Shown here: positions 32,801 to 42,689 of the stretch, piece by piece | Numbering within the stretch: the first letter of the stretch is position 1 | Layout: each line of letters begins with the position of its first letter | From: Microvelia longipes | Lineage: Eukaryota; Arthropoda; Insecta; Hemiptera; Veliidae | Length of the DNA stretch: 64,000 bases | Direction: 5' to 3' | Assembly (NCBI GenBank): GCA_018340805.1 | Contig: JACMZG010001913.1 | Span: 25,686,092 to 25,750,091, forward strand | Program-made: the position numbers and the translations under genes | The notes under the pieces: generated by a model | Seen by the model: the letters and a program-made list of their open reading frames with translations, nothing else | Told to the model about the DNA's origin: nothing | Database searches by the model: none

Positions 32801-34069
32801 TCAGAATGTTAAAATTAATATATTGAATATTTTAATAGTCAAGAAATTAAAGAGAAAAACCAAATTTTTTATTTCCAATATTTAATTTGTTAAAATTTAT
32901 ATTCCAATAATGAAAACATATAGGTAGTTACAAACAATTAATTAATTTGCATAAAATTGAATAAAGAATTTTTCACAGTCAGCACTATTGTAACAATTGA
33001 AACACTACACTACACTACTCTACTCTATTGTCATAATTTCACTAAAACTAATTACTATGATGATTACTCTAGGGCTACTTGACTGAGACTATGTACTACC
33101 TTCCTACCATTAAGCAACACTGAACCTAACAGATATCTTTGAGGTCATAAATGCACTATTATACATACGTATACAGTTTGCGACACTTGCGATATGTATA
33201 TGTATATATATAAATATATTTATATATTTTTTCGGACATATATGTTTGGTGTTAAGAAGCCAAACTGTATCGGTTCCTCCTCAAAATCCGTCAGCCGAAC
33301 AACCTCATAACTGCCAATGTCATAATTTAATAATAAAAATTTGCTAAATAGTTAAAATAATAAAACCACAAACTGCTATACGTTCAAGACCTGTGCCAGC
33401 AACAGATGTGCTTCTGGTCTTGTTACAATCAAATTAATACTTTAAACTGCTACTAAAATTAAACTTGATGTGAAAACATTAATTTAAATAAATTATATGT
33501 TACATACTTGAAGGTGGGGCATACATGATGCTAAGTCCAGAATTTCTTTAGTTCCTTTAATATTAATATCTATAGCAGTTGCCAAAAAATCATTAAAATT
33601 AGTAGTAGCCGCACTGTGAACTACAATGTTTACTTCGTTAATAATCTGCAGTCTAAAAATAAATCTAAATTAGTACATAAGCACAATAGTGAACTATCAT
33701 GTTTACGTCATTAAAAATCATCAGTCAAAAATAAATCTAAATTAGTACATAAGCACAATAGTGTACTATCATGTTTACTTCATTAAAATCTTCAGTCAAA
33801 ATAAATCTAAATTAGTACATAAGCACAATAGTGTACTTCATTTTACTTCATTAAAAATCTTCAGTCAAACATAAATATAAATTAGTACATAAGCATAACA
33901 GTGTACTAATATGTTTATTTTATCATCTTCATTCAAAATATGTCTAAATTAGTACATGAGCTCTACAGTGTACTACTATCTATGTTTACTTCATTAATGA
34001 TCTTCAGTGAATAAATAAATTTAGGACATAAGCACAACAGTGCACAACTACATTTACTTGTGTCGCAGA

Positions 34070-34102
<33 letters not shown>

Positions 34103-37100
34103 TTATTTAGATAAGTACGACTACAAAAAAAATTGTTATTAGTACTTCAGTTATAAGTTATTTTATCGTGGGATAATTAGAAGGAGAAAATATCCATTGA
34201 TATCACTCCATAGCGTTTAGTTTTAAAGATCATTGAAAAAGACTAAATTTGAAAAAAAAACCAAGAGAAATTAAATTAACTTTAACATGATAATTGCATT
34301 TAAACTAAGAGGTCTCTCGGCCACTGTCTCTTCAGCCGCCTAGGAGGATTGTCTGGAATGGTTGGAGAGGAAAGAGCCTGAACAAAAGGATTATAGTGAT
34401 CAGATAAGGATTGATGAAAGGATTGTGTCGCAGACCTGCGGTTTATTTATTTAATATTTTAATTTATGTCAAATTAGACATAAACCAAATCACCTTACTT
34501 ATCTTAAGTAAGGTGATACTTCTTAACCTTGGAGAGAAACCCCGTCTTATCTTGACTTAATTATAATAAGGATAAAGAAACTAGTATCACAGGCTGAAAT
34601 GGAGTAAGTCTGTGACATGGTAGCATTGAGTGTTAGAACGTTGAACAAAGAAGGACAACAAGTAATCAAGAATAATCTAAACGAGAACTTATAAAGTGAG
34701 ATATTTCAGCACCAATTATATTTAGGAATTATAGAAAGAGAAGAGACACAAACGAATTTGGGCGAAGTAATACATTATTTACCTCATCATTCCGTATTTA
34801 CGCTCCAAAAAGCAACAACAAAAACGAGAATAGTCAATGACGGGTCCGCATGTACCGGAAAAAACAAAAAAGGTTTAAACCAATGTTTGCTTAGAGGGCT
34901 AGTACTTATGGAAGACTTGGTAGGGATATTGCTGCGAGTTCGGTGCTATGAAATCATTGTTACAGCTGACGTAGAAAAGGCATTTATGATGATAAGATTA
35001 AACGAAGATAGCAGAGATGTGACTAGATTTCTTTGGTTAAAAGATTCTCTCAAAGAGGCAAATGCAGATAGAATACAGGTTTTGTCGAGTTTTATTTGGA
35101 TTAATATCTAGTTTTCATATTGAACGCAGTAATAAAATATCATCTTAACAAACCTTCTTGTCAATATGCTCAAAAAACAGCAAGAAATTTGTATGTAGAC
35201 AATGTAATTGTGGGGTTACAGAAAAATGATGATTTGTCATTTTATACAGAAATGAAAGAGGAATTTAAAAGAGCCGCGATGAATTTAAGGGAGTGGAACA
35301 CAAACTATAAACAGTTTTTGGAATCAATACATGAAGAAGATAGGGATAAAAATGTACAAATAACCATTTTAGGAATACCGTGGAATACGAAAGAGGATAC
35401 GTTAAGCATTAAACTGAAAATAGAAAATACTTCTAAATAATGTCTAAAAACCCCTTACTGATATTTGTAGAAAAAATAACCCAAGAGATTAATTCAATAA
35501 AAAACAAAGAATGAAGATTTGTACCCGGTCAAATGAATCCAGCAGATATTGCAAGTGGAGGGGGTAAAATCTTTGAATTTACCCTGGTTTACGGGCATAT
35601 TTCTGATAAATGGTTGCGGGACCATCATGGATATTATCAGTTTAGTTATGGCCAGAAATAATTGAAGTCAGTAATACCAGAGAAGAAAATCTAGAAAAAG
35701 AAAAGGCAATTATGTTAGCAGTAGAAGAACCAGAAACGCCATTTGGAATTGACATCGAAAATTATTATTGATTGAACATGTTATTAGCAGTTACAGCCTG
35801 GTGTCAACGAGCCATAAGTTCATTTAAACATATTAACAATATTATTAGTAAGTAATTAAATAGGATAGAAATAGAACAAGCAAAAATATTATGGATTAAA
35901 TCGGTTCAAGATACGTATTTTCAAAATGTAATTTTAGATCTAGAAAACAATAAAAACAATAACAGACTAACAAGACAGTTTGGAATTTTTAGAGACGACG
36001 AAAACTTATTACGGTGTAGAGGGAGATTTGAATTTTCAGAATTAGAAATTGAAGAAAAATTTCCTATCTTTGAATTGATTATAAAATCTGTACATCAGAA
36101 ACTAAATCAAGTAGGGACTTCGAACACGTTGGCCGAGTTAAGAAAAACGTTTTGGGTGCCAAAAGGCAGGGCAAAAGTAAGACAAATCCTCAACACATGC
36201 CATATTTGTTGTAAATTTGAGGGAAATGCATTTCCTTATCCAAAGGTCCCTCCGTTACCGGAGGGTAATTCATTCAGGTAATTCGAGTGACGAGAGAAGG
36301 AGGATTAAAGCGAGTTGGGATAGAAAAAAGTTTGGGTATGTTTCATAACCTGTCTAGTTACTCGCGGGGTTCACATGGAATTGGTTTCAAAATTATAGGC
36401 AGAAGAGTTTGTATTAAGTTTCAGACGATTTATTTCTCGCAAGGGCATTCCAATCTTTATAGTTTTTGATAACGCTACGCAATTTAAAACAGTTAAGGTT
36501 GTTTTTAATTGCCGTAAAGGGCTGCAGCAAAGGATTAACCGTAAAATAATACAAATATTTAGGTTTATCTTTGTGTTAAGCTACAGTCCAGGTGCCTGTT
36601 AGACATAAAACGTCGTACCTACACATGAACTCTCTTATTATTTCTTGAATTTTCAAAACGATTTCAAGCCTTGCATGTTCCAAAAAAGAACATTTAGCTT
36701 TCTTTGAGGTGACGAGGACTGAAATTATTTTTAATTTTCTTCATGTATACAGTAGGTATAATGAAAAGTATTGTATTTGCAAAAACTCTGAAACCGGATT
36801 ACACCGGAATAATTCGCTTCAGATGTTTTCAAGACCTCCTGAGTAGTTTTTACAAATTTGTAAAAATCAGTCGATAGGTGTAGTTGTGCTGTTCGGAAAA
36901 TATTTTTTATGAAGCCATTAACCCTCAAAAATACTTAGCGCACAGGAGTGTGAGAGCTTTGCAGTAGCGCAGCTATTCTTTACAGTAGTACAGCATAGCT
37001 ATAATGCGTTATTGAAGCTATGGCAATAATAAACTGATTTAAATTTAGCTTGACAATGATGTCACAATTTTCTTTTAATATGTACAGTTACCTATCTTCC

Positions 37101-38058
37101 TGAGATAGCCCAAGTTGCGGCAAGGTAATATCTCCATCAATAGGTTTCAATTTGTTCCTGAAACTGTCGTCTCTTTCCCTTAACCTTGAGAAACACTGTA
37201 ATAATAAAAAAAAAAAGATTAACTACTCAGCTATTAGTAGCGTCAGCCACTGCTTATGGCAGACATTATAGACAACAAGTTCATAGATGGTTGCTTTAAG
37301 TCGAATACATTTTTTAAAATTAAACACCACATAAAGGATAGATAATATTAAAATAAACAGTACGGACCATTGTGTTTGGCTATAGCGCTAGCTTTATCTA
37401 AATGTCGGGTAGAGAGGAGCCCGGATTATGATAAAATAGAAGGGGCGCACTTTCTCCTCTCATTAATATTGTCATTTCCCGTGCCATTTTCCCAACCATT
37501 TTCTTTCTTTTATTAACAAACAATTTTTCAATAAACCAAACATTGTTTTGGGCTTGACAGAAATTTTTACGGACCATCAAAATGATTTACAGCCCTTAAA
37601 TGCTGGTAAAACTTACTGTTTGATTCAGGAGTATGATCCCTACCTTTTGTACTTATACTTATTTCTGTCTGACATAAGTATATTGAACTTTGCATAAGTG
37701 CATTAAAATTTGCAAATAACACAGTTAATTGTCATGCTTTTAATTTATCATGTTTTTTGCTGATTGACTAAAACAGCAAATACGATTTAATGCTATCAAT
37801 GAATAAATTTTTACTTACATCGCCTGATAATATGTTATCTAGGCGTTGCTGTGAAGACAATGTTTTCTTACTTCTTATCAGTAAATACAAGCATTTAATA
37901 TCGGGGTAGAGCCAGAGCAACTTCTCGACCAGAACTTGCGCTAGGAAGCCTGTGAAACCTGTTACGAAAATCGTCTTGCCGGCGTAATACTGAGACAGCC
38001 TAGGTACAGGCTCCGTGGGCTCTAGTTCTGGTCTCTCTATTATTCCCTTTTGTACCAT
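26640..38058 (-). CDS. Fatty acyl-CoA reductase gene FAR-B, exons 1-6 (3' exons not visible)
   Basis: Exons on the minus strand are 38058-37819, 37195-37092, 33652-33508, 30452-30301, 29976-29867 and 26832-26640. All join in frame (944 bp, residues 1-314) with GT/AG junctions. The start ATG at 38058 begins MVQKGIIERPELEPTEPVPR; the NAD(P)H-binding TGFTGF is at residues 33-38, GDI near 101-103, [10 protein letters not shown] in exon 3, STAYCN in exon 4, YTFTK in exon 5, and FEPFTGF in exon 6. This is the normal FAR Rossmann domain. Exons 7-9 (linker, sterile domain, membrane tail) have no match between 26640 and the gap or beyond. Either they sit in the gap or the inverted duplication copied only the front half. 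Without them the product would be a FAR lacking its C-terminal domain. Introns hold LINE and BEL/Pao relics. Confidence 0.9.
27070..28255. mobile_element. ~1.2-kb insertion specific to the FAR-B arm
   Basis: The FAR-A arm is continuous across this point (about 14160-14250). The insert carries inverted copies near its ends: ATGGCGATGTTTCGGCCAA (27183) and TTGGCCGAAACGTCGCCAC (28193). Its middle is strongly T-rich (TTTATT, TTTTCCCC). GGCCGAAACGTC resembles the 3' half of hammerhead-type ends of Penelope elements, but no coding sequence supports this. Confidence 0.6.
28905..29095 (+). repeat. 'Family C' repeat copy
   Basis: GGGAGTAAAGAATGCTATTA at the left and GAGATTTTATCTCTAGATG then TTGACGTCATTTAAT at the right match the copies at 55915 and 62095. 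Confidence 0.7.
29867..29976 (-). CDS. FAR-B exon 5 (YxxxK)
   Basis: Acceptor TTGCAG, donor GTTG|GTAATA. Same protein as FAR-A exon 5 except His for Tyr in the VYEHAD stretch. Catalytic Tyr and Lys intact. Confidence 0.92.
30301..30452 (-). CDS. FAR-B exon 4
   Basis: Acceptor ATTACAG, donor GACAA|GTAAGC. Starts VLSHFSTAYCNSHKVSEVIE. Differs from FAR-A in only three residues. Confidence 0.92.
30800..31370. other. Intron 3 sequence, unassigned
   Basis: The left end matches the other arm up to ~30840; beyond that the sequence is unlike the FAR-A arm and shows no coding. A short (AAAT)n near 31350 marks the tail of the adjoining minus-strand LINE. Confidence 0.45.
31375..31860 (-). pseudogene. 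3' end of a LINE, minus strand (same family as 56833-57951)
   Basis: Reverse-complement match to 57585-58030, from GATGCATAGGCAATATATCA through the last coding part (Asp-Tyr-Ser-Gly-Val-Val-Leu-Tyr-Asn) and the 3' UTR to an (AAAT)-rich tail. Many stops and shifts. More decayed than the plus-strand copy. Confidence 0.85.
32300..32697 (-). pseudogene. LINE ORF1-like N-terminal fragment, uncertain
   Basis: The 106-codon frame begins MNQDQGRPPKHHEYSLRKKE, is polar and Ser/Lys-rich, then turns helical (EEVAAEILNNLNSLARYSG). After a stop, EIITSLSKEIDALKNV in a nearby frame continues the coiled-coil pattern. A basic disordered start plus a coiled coil fits a retroelement ORF1; no conserved domain is decisive. 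It lies just upstream of LINE remnants on the same strand. Confidence 0.4.
32760..33500. other. Intron 3 of FAR-B, no gene
   Basis: AT-rich. 33090-33200 matches the duplicated intron segment of FAR-A (2520-2880), and 33195-33240 is a short TA stretch. Confidence 0.5.
33508..33652 (-). CDS. FAR-B exon 3
   Basis: Acceptor TATTTTTAG, donor CAA|GTATGT. Codes [20 protein letters not shown] to [10 protein letters not shown]. Same length and phase as FAR-A exon 3. Confidence 0.92.
33653..34057 (-). repeat. Six tandem ~70-bp copies of the exon-3 acceptor/exon start
   Basis: On the minus strand each unit runs TTAGATTTATTTTTGACTGA, then an AAGATTTTTAATGAAGTAAA-like stretch, then ATGATAGTACACTATTGTGC. 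These parallel the real acceptor and exon 3 (TTTTTAGACTGCAG ... AACGAAGTAAACATTGTAGT). In most units the acceptor AG is lost (TTTTTGACTG). The array ends at a LINE insertion. Confidence 0.9.
34072..34422 (-). mobile_element. 5'-truncated LINE insertion with 14-bp target duplication
   Basis: TTGTGTCGCAGACC flanks it on both sides (34058-34071 and 34423-34436). A T-run of about 28 at the left is the poly-A tail of a minus-strand insertion. The short coding remnant ends PDNPPRRLKRQWPRDLLV then stop, the same C-terminus as the fragment near 53200. Confidence 0.9.
34489..34517. repeat. Perfect 13-bp hairpin, 3-nt loop
   Basis: ATCACCTTACTTA, loop TCT, TAAGTAAGGTGAT. Just right of the LINE insertion. 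Confidence 0.9.
34758..35108 (+). pseudogene. BEL/Pao reverse transcriptase fragment
   Basis: Open for 117 codons with YLPHHSVFTLQKATTKTRIV through RFLWLKDSLKE. The palm Asp in TADVEKAF is present, but the catalytic YVDD region follows in another frame. Confidence 0.85.
35920..36280 (+). pseudogene. BEL/Pao integrase zinc-binding domain fragment
   Basis: The frame RLTRQFGIFRDDENLLRCRG through NTCHICCKFEGNAFPYPK shows the His...His...Cys-x2-Cys finger (HQKLN, TCHIC). The following DDE core is disrupted. Confidence 0.85.
36750..37060 (+). repeat. 'Family R' dispersed repeat copy
   Basis: CAGTAGGTATAATGAAAAGT, GGATTACACCGGAATAATTC and TGAGTAGTTTTTACAAATTT parallel the copy at 24325. Confidence 0.7.
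37092..37195 (-). CDS. FAR-B exon 2
   Basis: Acceptor ATTACAG, donor GATAG|GTAACT. Codes CFSRLRERDDSFRNKLKPID then GDITLPQLGLSQED (residues 81-114), matching the FAR 'F..lr......Kv.pi.GDi..p.LGls..D' block. Confidence 0.92.
37819..38058 (-). CDS. FAR-B exon 1 with start codon
   Basis: ATG at 38058 starts MVQKGIIERPELEPTEPVPR. TGFTGFLAQVLVEKLLW follows at residues 33-49 (NADPH loop and first helix), then CLYLLIRSKK. Donor GAT|GTAAGT. I chose this Met because FAR N-termini usually place TGxTGF about 10-35 residues in and no clear upstream acceptor is seen. Confidence 0.9.
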
Positions 38059-38283
38059 TTTACATAACTCCTCTCCCGTCAGAATAAAACTAGAAAAAAA
38101 TTATAATTATTTTTATATCCCTCAATTCAAAAAATATTTAACGCGGAGAACAAGGTCAAAAGTAAATTCACACATTTTAAAAAATATATTTGACAATGAT
38201 GGTTATGAGTAATCAATTTACTAATCAAATTTACTAATTTGATTAGTAAATTTACTACTATTTACTTAATTTACTAATTATTT

Positions 38284-38380
38284 ACTATCTGAGGAAGAGC
38301 GAAGCGAGCCCGAAGTAGAGAAGACGAACATAGTGATTCCAATGTGGTATGAATAAGTTCTGAGGTACCCGATTTTTCAT
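38284..38380 (+). mobile_element. 5S-derived SINE, tail fragment
   Basis: CTATCTGAGGAAGAGCGAAG through TTCTGAGGTACCCGATTTTT matches the body and tail of the fuller copies at 40079 and 46565. The 5S head is missing. Confidence 0.7.
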
Positions 38381-39590
38381 CTTCTCGTTATAACGATAAT
38401 TATCAATATTTTATTTCAGTCAACATAAGTTTTTCGCATTAATAGATAAGATCTTGAAGTTATTCCAACTCGGCATATCAATTGACGTCACTTTAAACGT
38501 TTTAAAAATCATAAATACATTTTTTTATGATGACAAAGTTTCTTATTGCGTTAAGTTCTTAGAACCCAATTTGAAAGTTTTAAATTGCAAACCTAGTTTA
38601 GAATTCCAGCAACATCTACCTCGTCTACACGAGGTGTTGAACGCTGCGTTGAACAACCATAATTGTTTTGGGGTTGAATCCCTCAAACAGTACGGGGTTC
38701 AACCCGGAATTCAACACCAATACTGTAATTAAAAGTTATAACCTTTCCTTAGTAGCTATTCCATTGTATCTCTAAGTTTTTTTCTGGTTTTATTTCAGTG
38801 TAGCCTGTTTTTAGACATCATTGTATACTTTTACTTAATTAGTATTGGCAGACATTTGTTAATCTCATTTTCGTGAAGTAGAATGGTAAAGAATAAGTAA
38901 AACCAAGTAAATAAACCGAAAATTGTCATAAAAATACAAAATAATAACAAAACAACAGTAAAAACTGTAGAGTACATAGACATATTAATACAAAAGGGCC
39001 CAGTAGATTAAATTTTTAAAAAATCATAAAGTTACCTCACAACCTTTCCTTATAAAATAATCAAATCGTAGAGGTATATATATATAATCTATGGTAGAGT
39101 ATATATAAAATAAAACTAATTAGTAATAAAGATGTTTATTAGTAAAATAATTCTGAATAATAACTTAAATCTTAATAAAGATGAGTATTTTCTTAGGGGA
39201 TATTTCTTTGTAAAGGTTTGCCTTTCTATTGATTTGCAATTATTCGTTTCTGTTTTATATTTTACTTAGTACTTTGAATATTTTTAAAAACAAGAATTAT
39301 TCTTTCCTCATTTTATTGTGCGTTATTTATAATTATAACTGCTCTAAACAACCAATCCGTGTTTTTATTAAACGAGGCAAATGCGGCACGGGACAACAGT
39401 AAAAGAAAATTCACTGCTTTTATGAGAAGGAAAAAAACCAATATCATAAGCGACGTTTATTACTGTGAACCGTGACTTAAACTTTAGCTAAAGAATATAC
39501 TTATTTTGTCAATTCAACATCTGACGGCATGATGCTGCTAAATCAATATTTTGATTAAATTTCATCAGGAAAAGGTAAATAAATTCATTG
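38381..39590. other. No gene recognised upstream of FAR-B
   Basis: AT-rich. Around 38620-38730, GTGTTGAAC/GTTCAACCC-type words recur in both orientations, suggesting a small decayed palindrome. The 92-codon frame spanning it has no domain. Confidence 0.45.
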
Positions 39591-39599
39591 AAAAAAGTC

Positions 39600-39792
39600 A
39601 ATTGGGTACGGGGTACCTCGGAACCTTTCCTCCTACGCTTATCCTTCCTACTTTGGACAAGCTTCGCTCGTCCTCAGAATGTACAATTCGCTAAATTTAT
39701 ACTACGCTTCGCTCGTCCTCAGATAGTAAATACATCTGTTTTATTCTCAGCGGTCACTTATACAGCACTGACCACGCTCAATGCTGCTTAAA
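39600..39792 (-). mobile_element. 5S rRNA-derived SINE copy (minus)
   Basis: Minus-strand head TTAAGCAGCATTGAGCGTGG, then TCAGTGCTGTATAAGTGACC and GCTGAGAATAAAACA, aligns to the 5S rRNA 3' half (box A, intermediate element, box C: GGATGGGTGACCGCTTGGGAA in 5S). The body has ACGAGCGAAGCGAAG. The tail is CGAGGTACCCCGTACCC. Confidence 0.85.
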
Positions 39793-40078
39793 TTTTATGA
39801 TCCAATATAAATCATGGATATACTTGTATAGAAACTACACGCATGATGTCATACAAAAGACAAACCAATGGGCCAAGTTTCATCTTATTATCAGCACCAG
39901 TTCAATTTTTATCGATTGATTTGTATTTATTTAAAAAAAGTTACAAATCGAAAATAATCCAATGTAGTTGAAATTTGGTTCAAGTATATATTTTCATATT
40001 TATTATAAGTGATTGAACAAAGTTTCGTTTTAAGTAAATTACAAGTTTATCTACGGTCTTTGGTAGATCATCAAAATT
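39793..40078 (-). repeat. 'Family R'-related sequence abutting the SINE head
   Basis: GGGCCAAGTTTCATCTTATT matches GTGCCAAGTTACATCTTATT of the 24325 copy. It adjoins the 5S head, as also at 42690. Confidence 0.6.
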
Positions 40079-40306
40079 AACCAGCATTGAGCGAGGTCAG
40101 TGCCTGGATAAATGACCTCTAACGTAGAATAAAACGAATGTATTTACTGCCTGAGGACGAGTGAAGCGAGTTGGTTGATGTGTCACAGATTAAATTTGGT
40201 GTCTTATATTCTGAGGGCGAGTGAAGCGAGTCTCAACTAGTGAGGATAAGCGAAGCAAATCCTTTGTAATAAGTAAATGTTTTTAAGTATCCTGTACCCG
40301 ATTTTT
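40079..40306 (+). mobile_element. 5S rRNA-derived SINE copy (plus)
   Basis: Head CAGCATTGAGCGAGGTCAGT then CCTGGATAAATGACC, body with GACGAGTGAAGCGAG twice and ATAAGCGAAGCAAAT, tail GTATCCTGTACCCGATTTTT. Confidence 0.85.
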
Positions 40307-41050
40307 AGATGCATTTAAAAAATATGATTTCGTTGGATATCATCTTGCATTTATGTTAGATTTATACTTGTTAAATTGTTGCAATAAATAGTCGACAACA
40401 TGGCCTGTTTATTGCAAACTAATTAAATTAGTTTAAATAATTAATAAATAACTTCATCTATCCCCTCTCAGGATTTTAATTGTAGGGCCCACTGAACAAT
40501 TATCTTGTAAAGAAAATAAAAAAAAAAAATAACACACAACAAAAAGTAAAATGTAAACAATCTTATGTATTACAATATGTCACTTCACTTAGTGTAGATT
40601 ATACTTATAAAAGTTTTTAACAAAAAGACAAGAAGTAGATAAGTATGAGATTATTTAAAATAAATTAATGGGTTTTAACACCATTTAAAGAAATCATGAA
40701 AAAAAATAGTACAAAAAAGTGTAAAAACGAGTGGACTATAGATCTCCTTATGTTAAATATAATAAGAATTTATACTCTTAATCATTAATTTACAATATTT
40801 TTTACAAAATAAAACAATAATTACATACCCCAGAAAGTATCGGTAATACTTGTTAGATGGGTACGATCACTATGTTTTCTCATTGTAAATGCACTGACGA
40901 CCTTATAACGTGTCGAACCAATGCACTAATACTAGCATACATTGTATCTGATTAGTTAGTTTATTGTGTGCAAATGTATTAAAAGCTACATTGATTATGC
41001 AAATTGTACGTGTGTACTTCCTGCAAAATAATTGCCAAAATCCCAATAGA
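40307..41050. other. No gene recognised
   Basis: AT-rich with A-runs near 40520. No coding or structural feature that I can support. Confidence 0.5.
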
Positions 41051-41152
41051 AAACAATCGGGTTTGGGGTACTTTTCCTCATCAAATCGGATTCACTACGC
41101 TCATCCACAAACTTCGGACTCGCTTCGCTCGTCCTGAGATAGTAAATACATT

Positions 41153-42282
41153 CGTTTCTTTAGATAAAGCTATTCTTTTAGAAAAGCTCGAGTTGGCTGG
41201 TGTGAGGGGTCTAGCTAATGAATGGTTTAGAAGTTACCTCTCTAACCGAGTACAAGCAGTGAAGATTGATAGCGAGCTTAGTGATTGGCTTGAAATGGAC
41301 TTTGGAGTACCTCAAGGTTGTGTACTTTCATGTACCATGTTCCTTATCTACTGCAATGATTTATGTGATGGTAAACTCTCGGGTAAACTAACTGCTTTCT
41401 GCGACGATACCGCTTTAAGTTACTCAGCAGAAAGTTGGGAACAAATAGATGTAATGATTAAAAATGATCTAATCCTTTTACAAAAATGGTTTCAAAAAAA
41501 TAAATTACACCTAAACATTTCTAAAACTAAAATAATAAACTTCTCAATCAGTACTAGTAAAAAAAATTCAGCCAATCACTCAGCCCCTCTCAAGTTTCAT
41601 AAAAGTGATTGTAGAGTGAGGGTTTAGATTGTAGCTGTGATGAGTATGTTACAAGAACAAATGAACATAAATATTTAGGGGTTATACTCGACAAAAGTCT
41701 GAGTTGGAAACCTCATATAGAAAATCTACTAAAGTCCTGTAGATCAATAATTAGAAAAATGTATAACTTGAAACATATTCTCAAACACCGATGCACTTAA
41801 AACTATTTATTACTCCTTTTTCACAGCAAATTACAATATGGGATACAACTTTGGGGTAGTGCTTATAAAAGTAGTTACCTATCTATTTTGACTGCTCAAA
41901 AACATGCTATCAGACTCATCACTAACAGTAAAAGACGACAATCCTGCTTTCCTCTTTTCCAAAAATTAAAGATTCTTCCGTTAAAAATCTATTTATTTTT
42001 CAGGGTTCTAAGAGAGTTTTTTGACAGAAGCAACTCTTTTGTTAAAATCAAGTATGCCGGTATTAGAACAACTCGTAATGTTACAGCAAACAATTACAAA
42101 CTCCTAAGATACATAAAACTATATTTCAGAATTGCTTTTTGTACATTGCGCCTAAGCTGTTTAATAAAATACCAAGTTCAGTATTTACAAAAGCCTCCAT
42201 AAAGTCGAGAAACAAAGCCATTAAAGAGTGGCTTCTGTCAAAGGAAGAATTAGTCCCTGAATTATTGACAATAATTAAATAA
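41153..42282 (+). pseudogene. LINE ORF2 reverse transcriptase, broken
   Basis: The RT palm region is in one frame to 41627. A frameshift lies near 41620-41650, a second near 41790-41830 and a third near 42150. All conserved RT blocks after the thumb remain recognisable. The N-terminal endonuclease is absent through 5' truncation. Confidence 0.85.
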
Positions 42283-42633
42283 ATATCTATTAACAATCAT
42301 CATTATTTTTATTATATCTATTTTTTATATACTTACCTTCAAATCTCTATCTCTTCATATTTAATCTAATATCTATCTTTCTACAAATTATTTATTTGAC
42401 ATTAACCTTTTGTGCACAAGAGAGTAGAGGCAGCTGGGCACATTCCACTCTTCATACATAACATAATCAGATGCCAGTGGCATTCTTGTTAATGCCATTG
42501 ATGTCCCTTAGTCATATTTTAGATTACAAAAACTTGTACCTAATTAAAATAATTTTATTTTTTATTTTATTTTTTTGTGTACAATAATTTATAAAAAAGG
42601 GAAATAAAGATTTATTTATTTATTTATTTATTT
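41153..42633 (+). mobile_element. 5'-truncated LINE (jockey/CR1-like) with (ATTT)n tail
   Basis: RT C-terminal half: SLDKAILLEKLELAGVRGLA, FGVPQGCVLSCTMFLIYCND, FCDDTALSYS (catalytic Asp-Asp kept; the usual Ala is Cys), LHLNISKTK. After a stop at 41625 and shifts come YLGVILDKSLSWKPHIE, LQYGIQLWGSAYKSSYL and a C-terminus ending in ELLTIIK and a stop near 42282. The 3' UTR ends in AAAGATTTATTTATTTATTT. Confidence 0.88.
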
Positions 42634-42689
42634 CATTCTCAGCAGTCACACATCCGGGCACTGACCACGCTCGATGCTGCTTAACTTTT

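Larger units (their letters stand above)
26590..33720 (-). repeat. Right arm of large inverted duplication (FAR-B side)
   Basis: Reverse-complement match to 2200-14690 in exons 3-6 and in intron segments. It is shorter because it lacks the satellites, the Penelope insertion and the ~1.27-kb insert, but it has its own ~1.2-kb insertion at 27070-28255. Confidence 0.85.
34640..36530 (+). mobile_element. BEL/Pao LTR-retrotransposon pol relic
   Basis: Decayed pol in order. RT: GIIERE, YLPHHSVF, TTKTRIVNDGSA, LNQCLLRGLVLMEDLVGILL, ADVEKAF, RFLWLKDS and an 'ARNLYVDNV' box where YVDD is expected. RNase H-type linker: PGQMNPADIASGG, from ~35520. Integrase zinc-binding H2C2 domain: QFGIFRDDENLLRCRGRFEF then VHQKLNQVGTSNTLAELRK and CHICCKFEG, ~35970-36240. 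A broken integrase core follows to ~36470. This order and the YLPHH and 'RFLW' signatures are those of BEL/Pao elements. There are many stops and frameshifts and no LTRs are seen. It lies in intron 2 of FAR-B on the opposite strand. Confidence 0.9.

Noticed and set aside
38454..38732. 92-codon frame (plus) upstream of FAR-B
   Set aside because: It contains a small palindromic repeat and no recognisable domain or gene structure.
39754..39792. 5S rRNA gene fragment as a functional RNA gene
   Set aside because: Only the 3' half is present, diverged, followed by a non-5S body in all copies; it is a SINE head.
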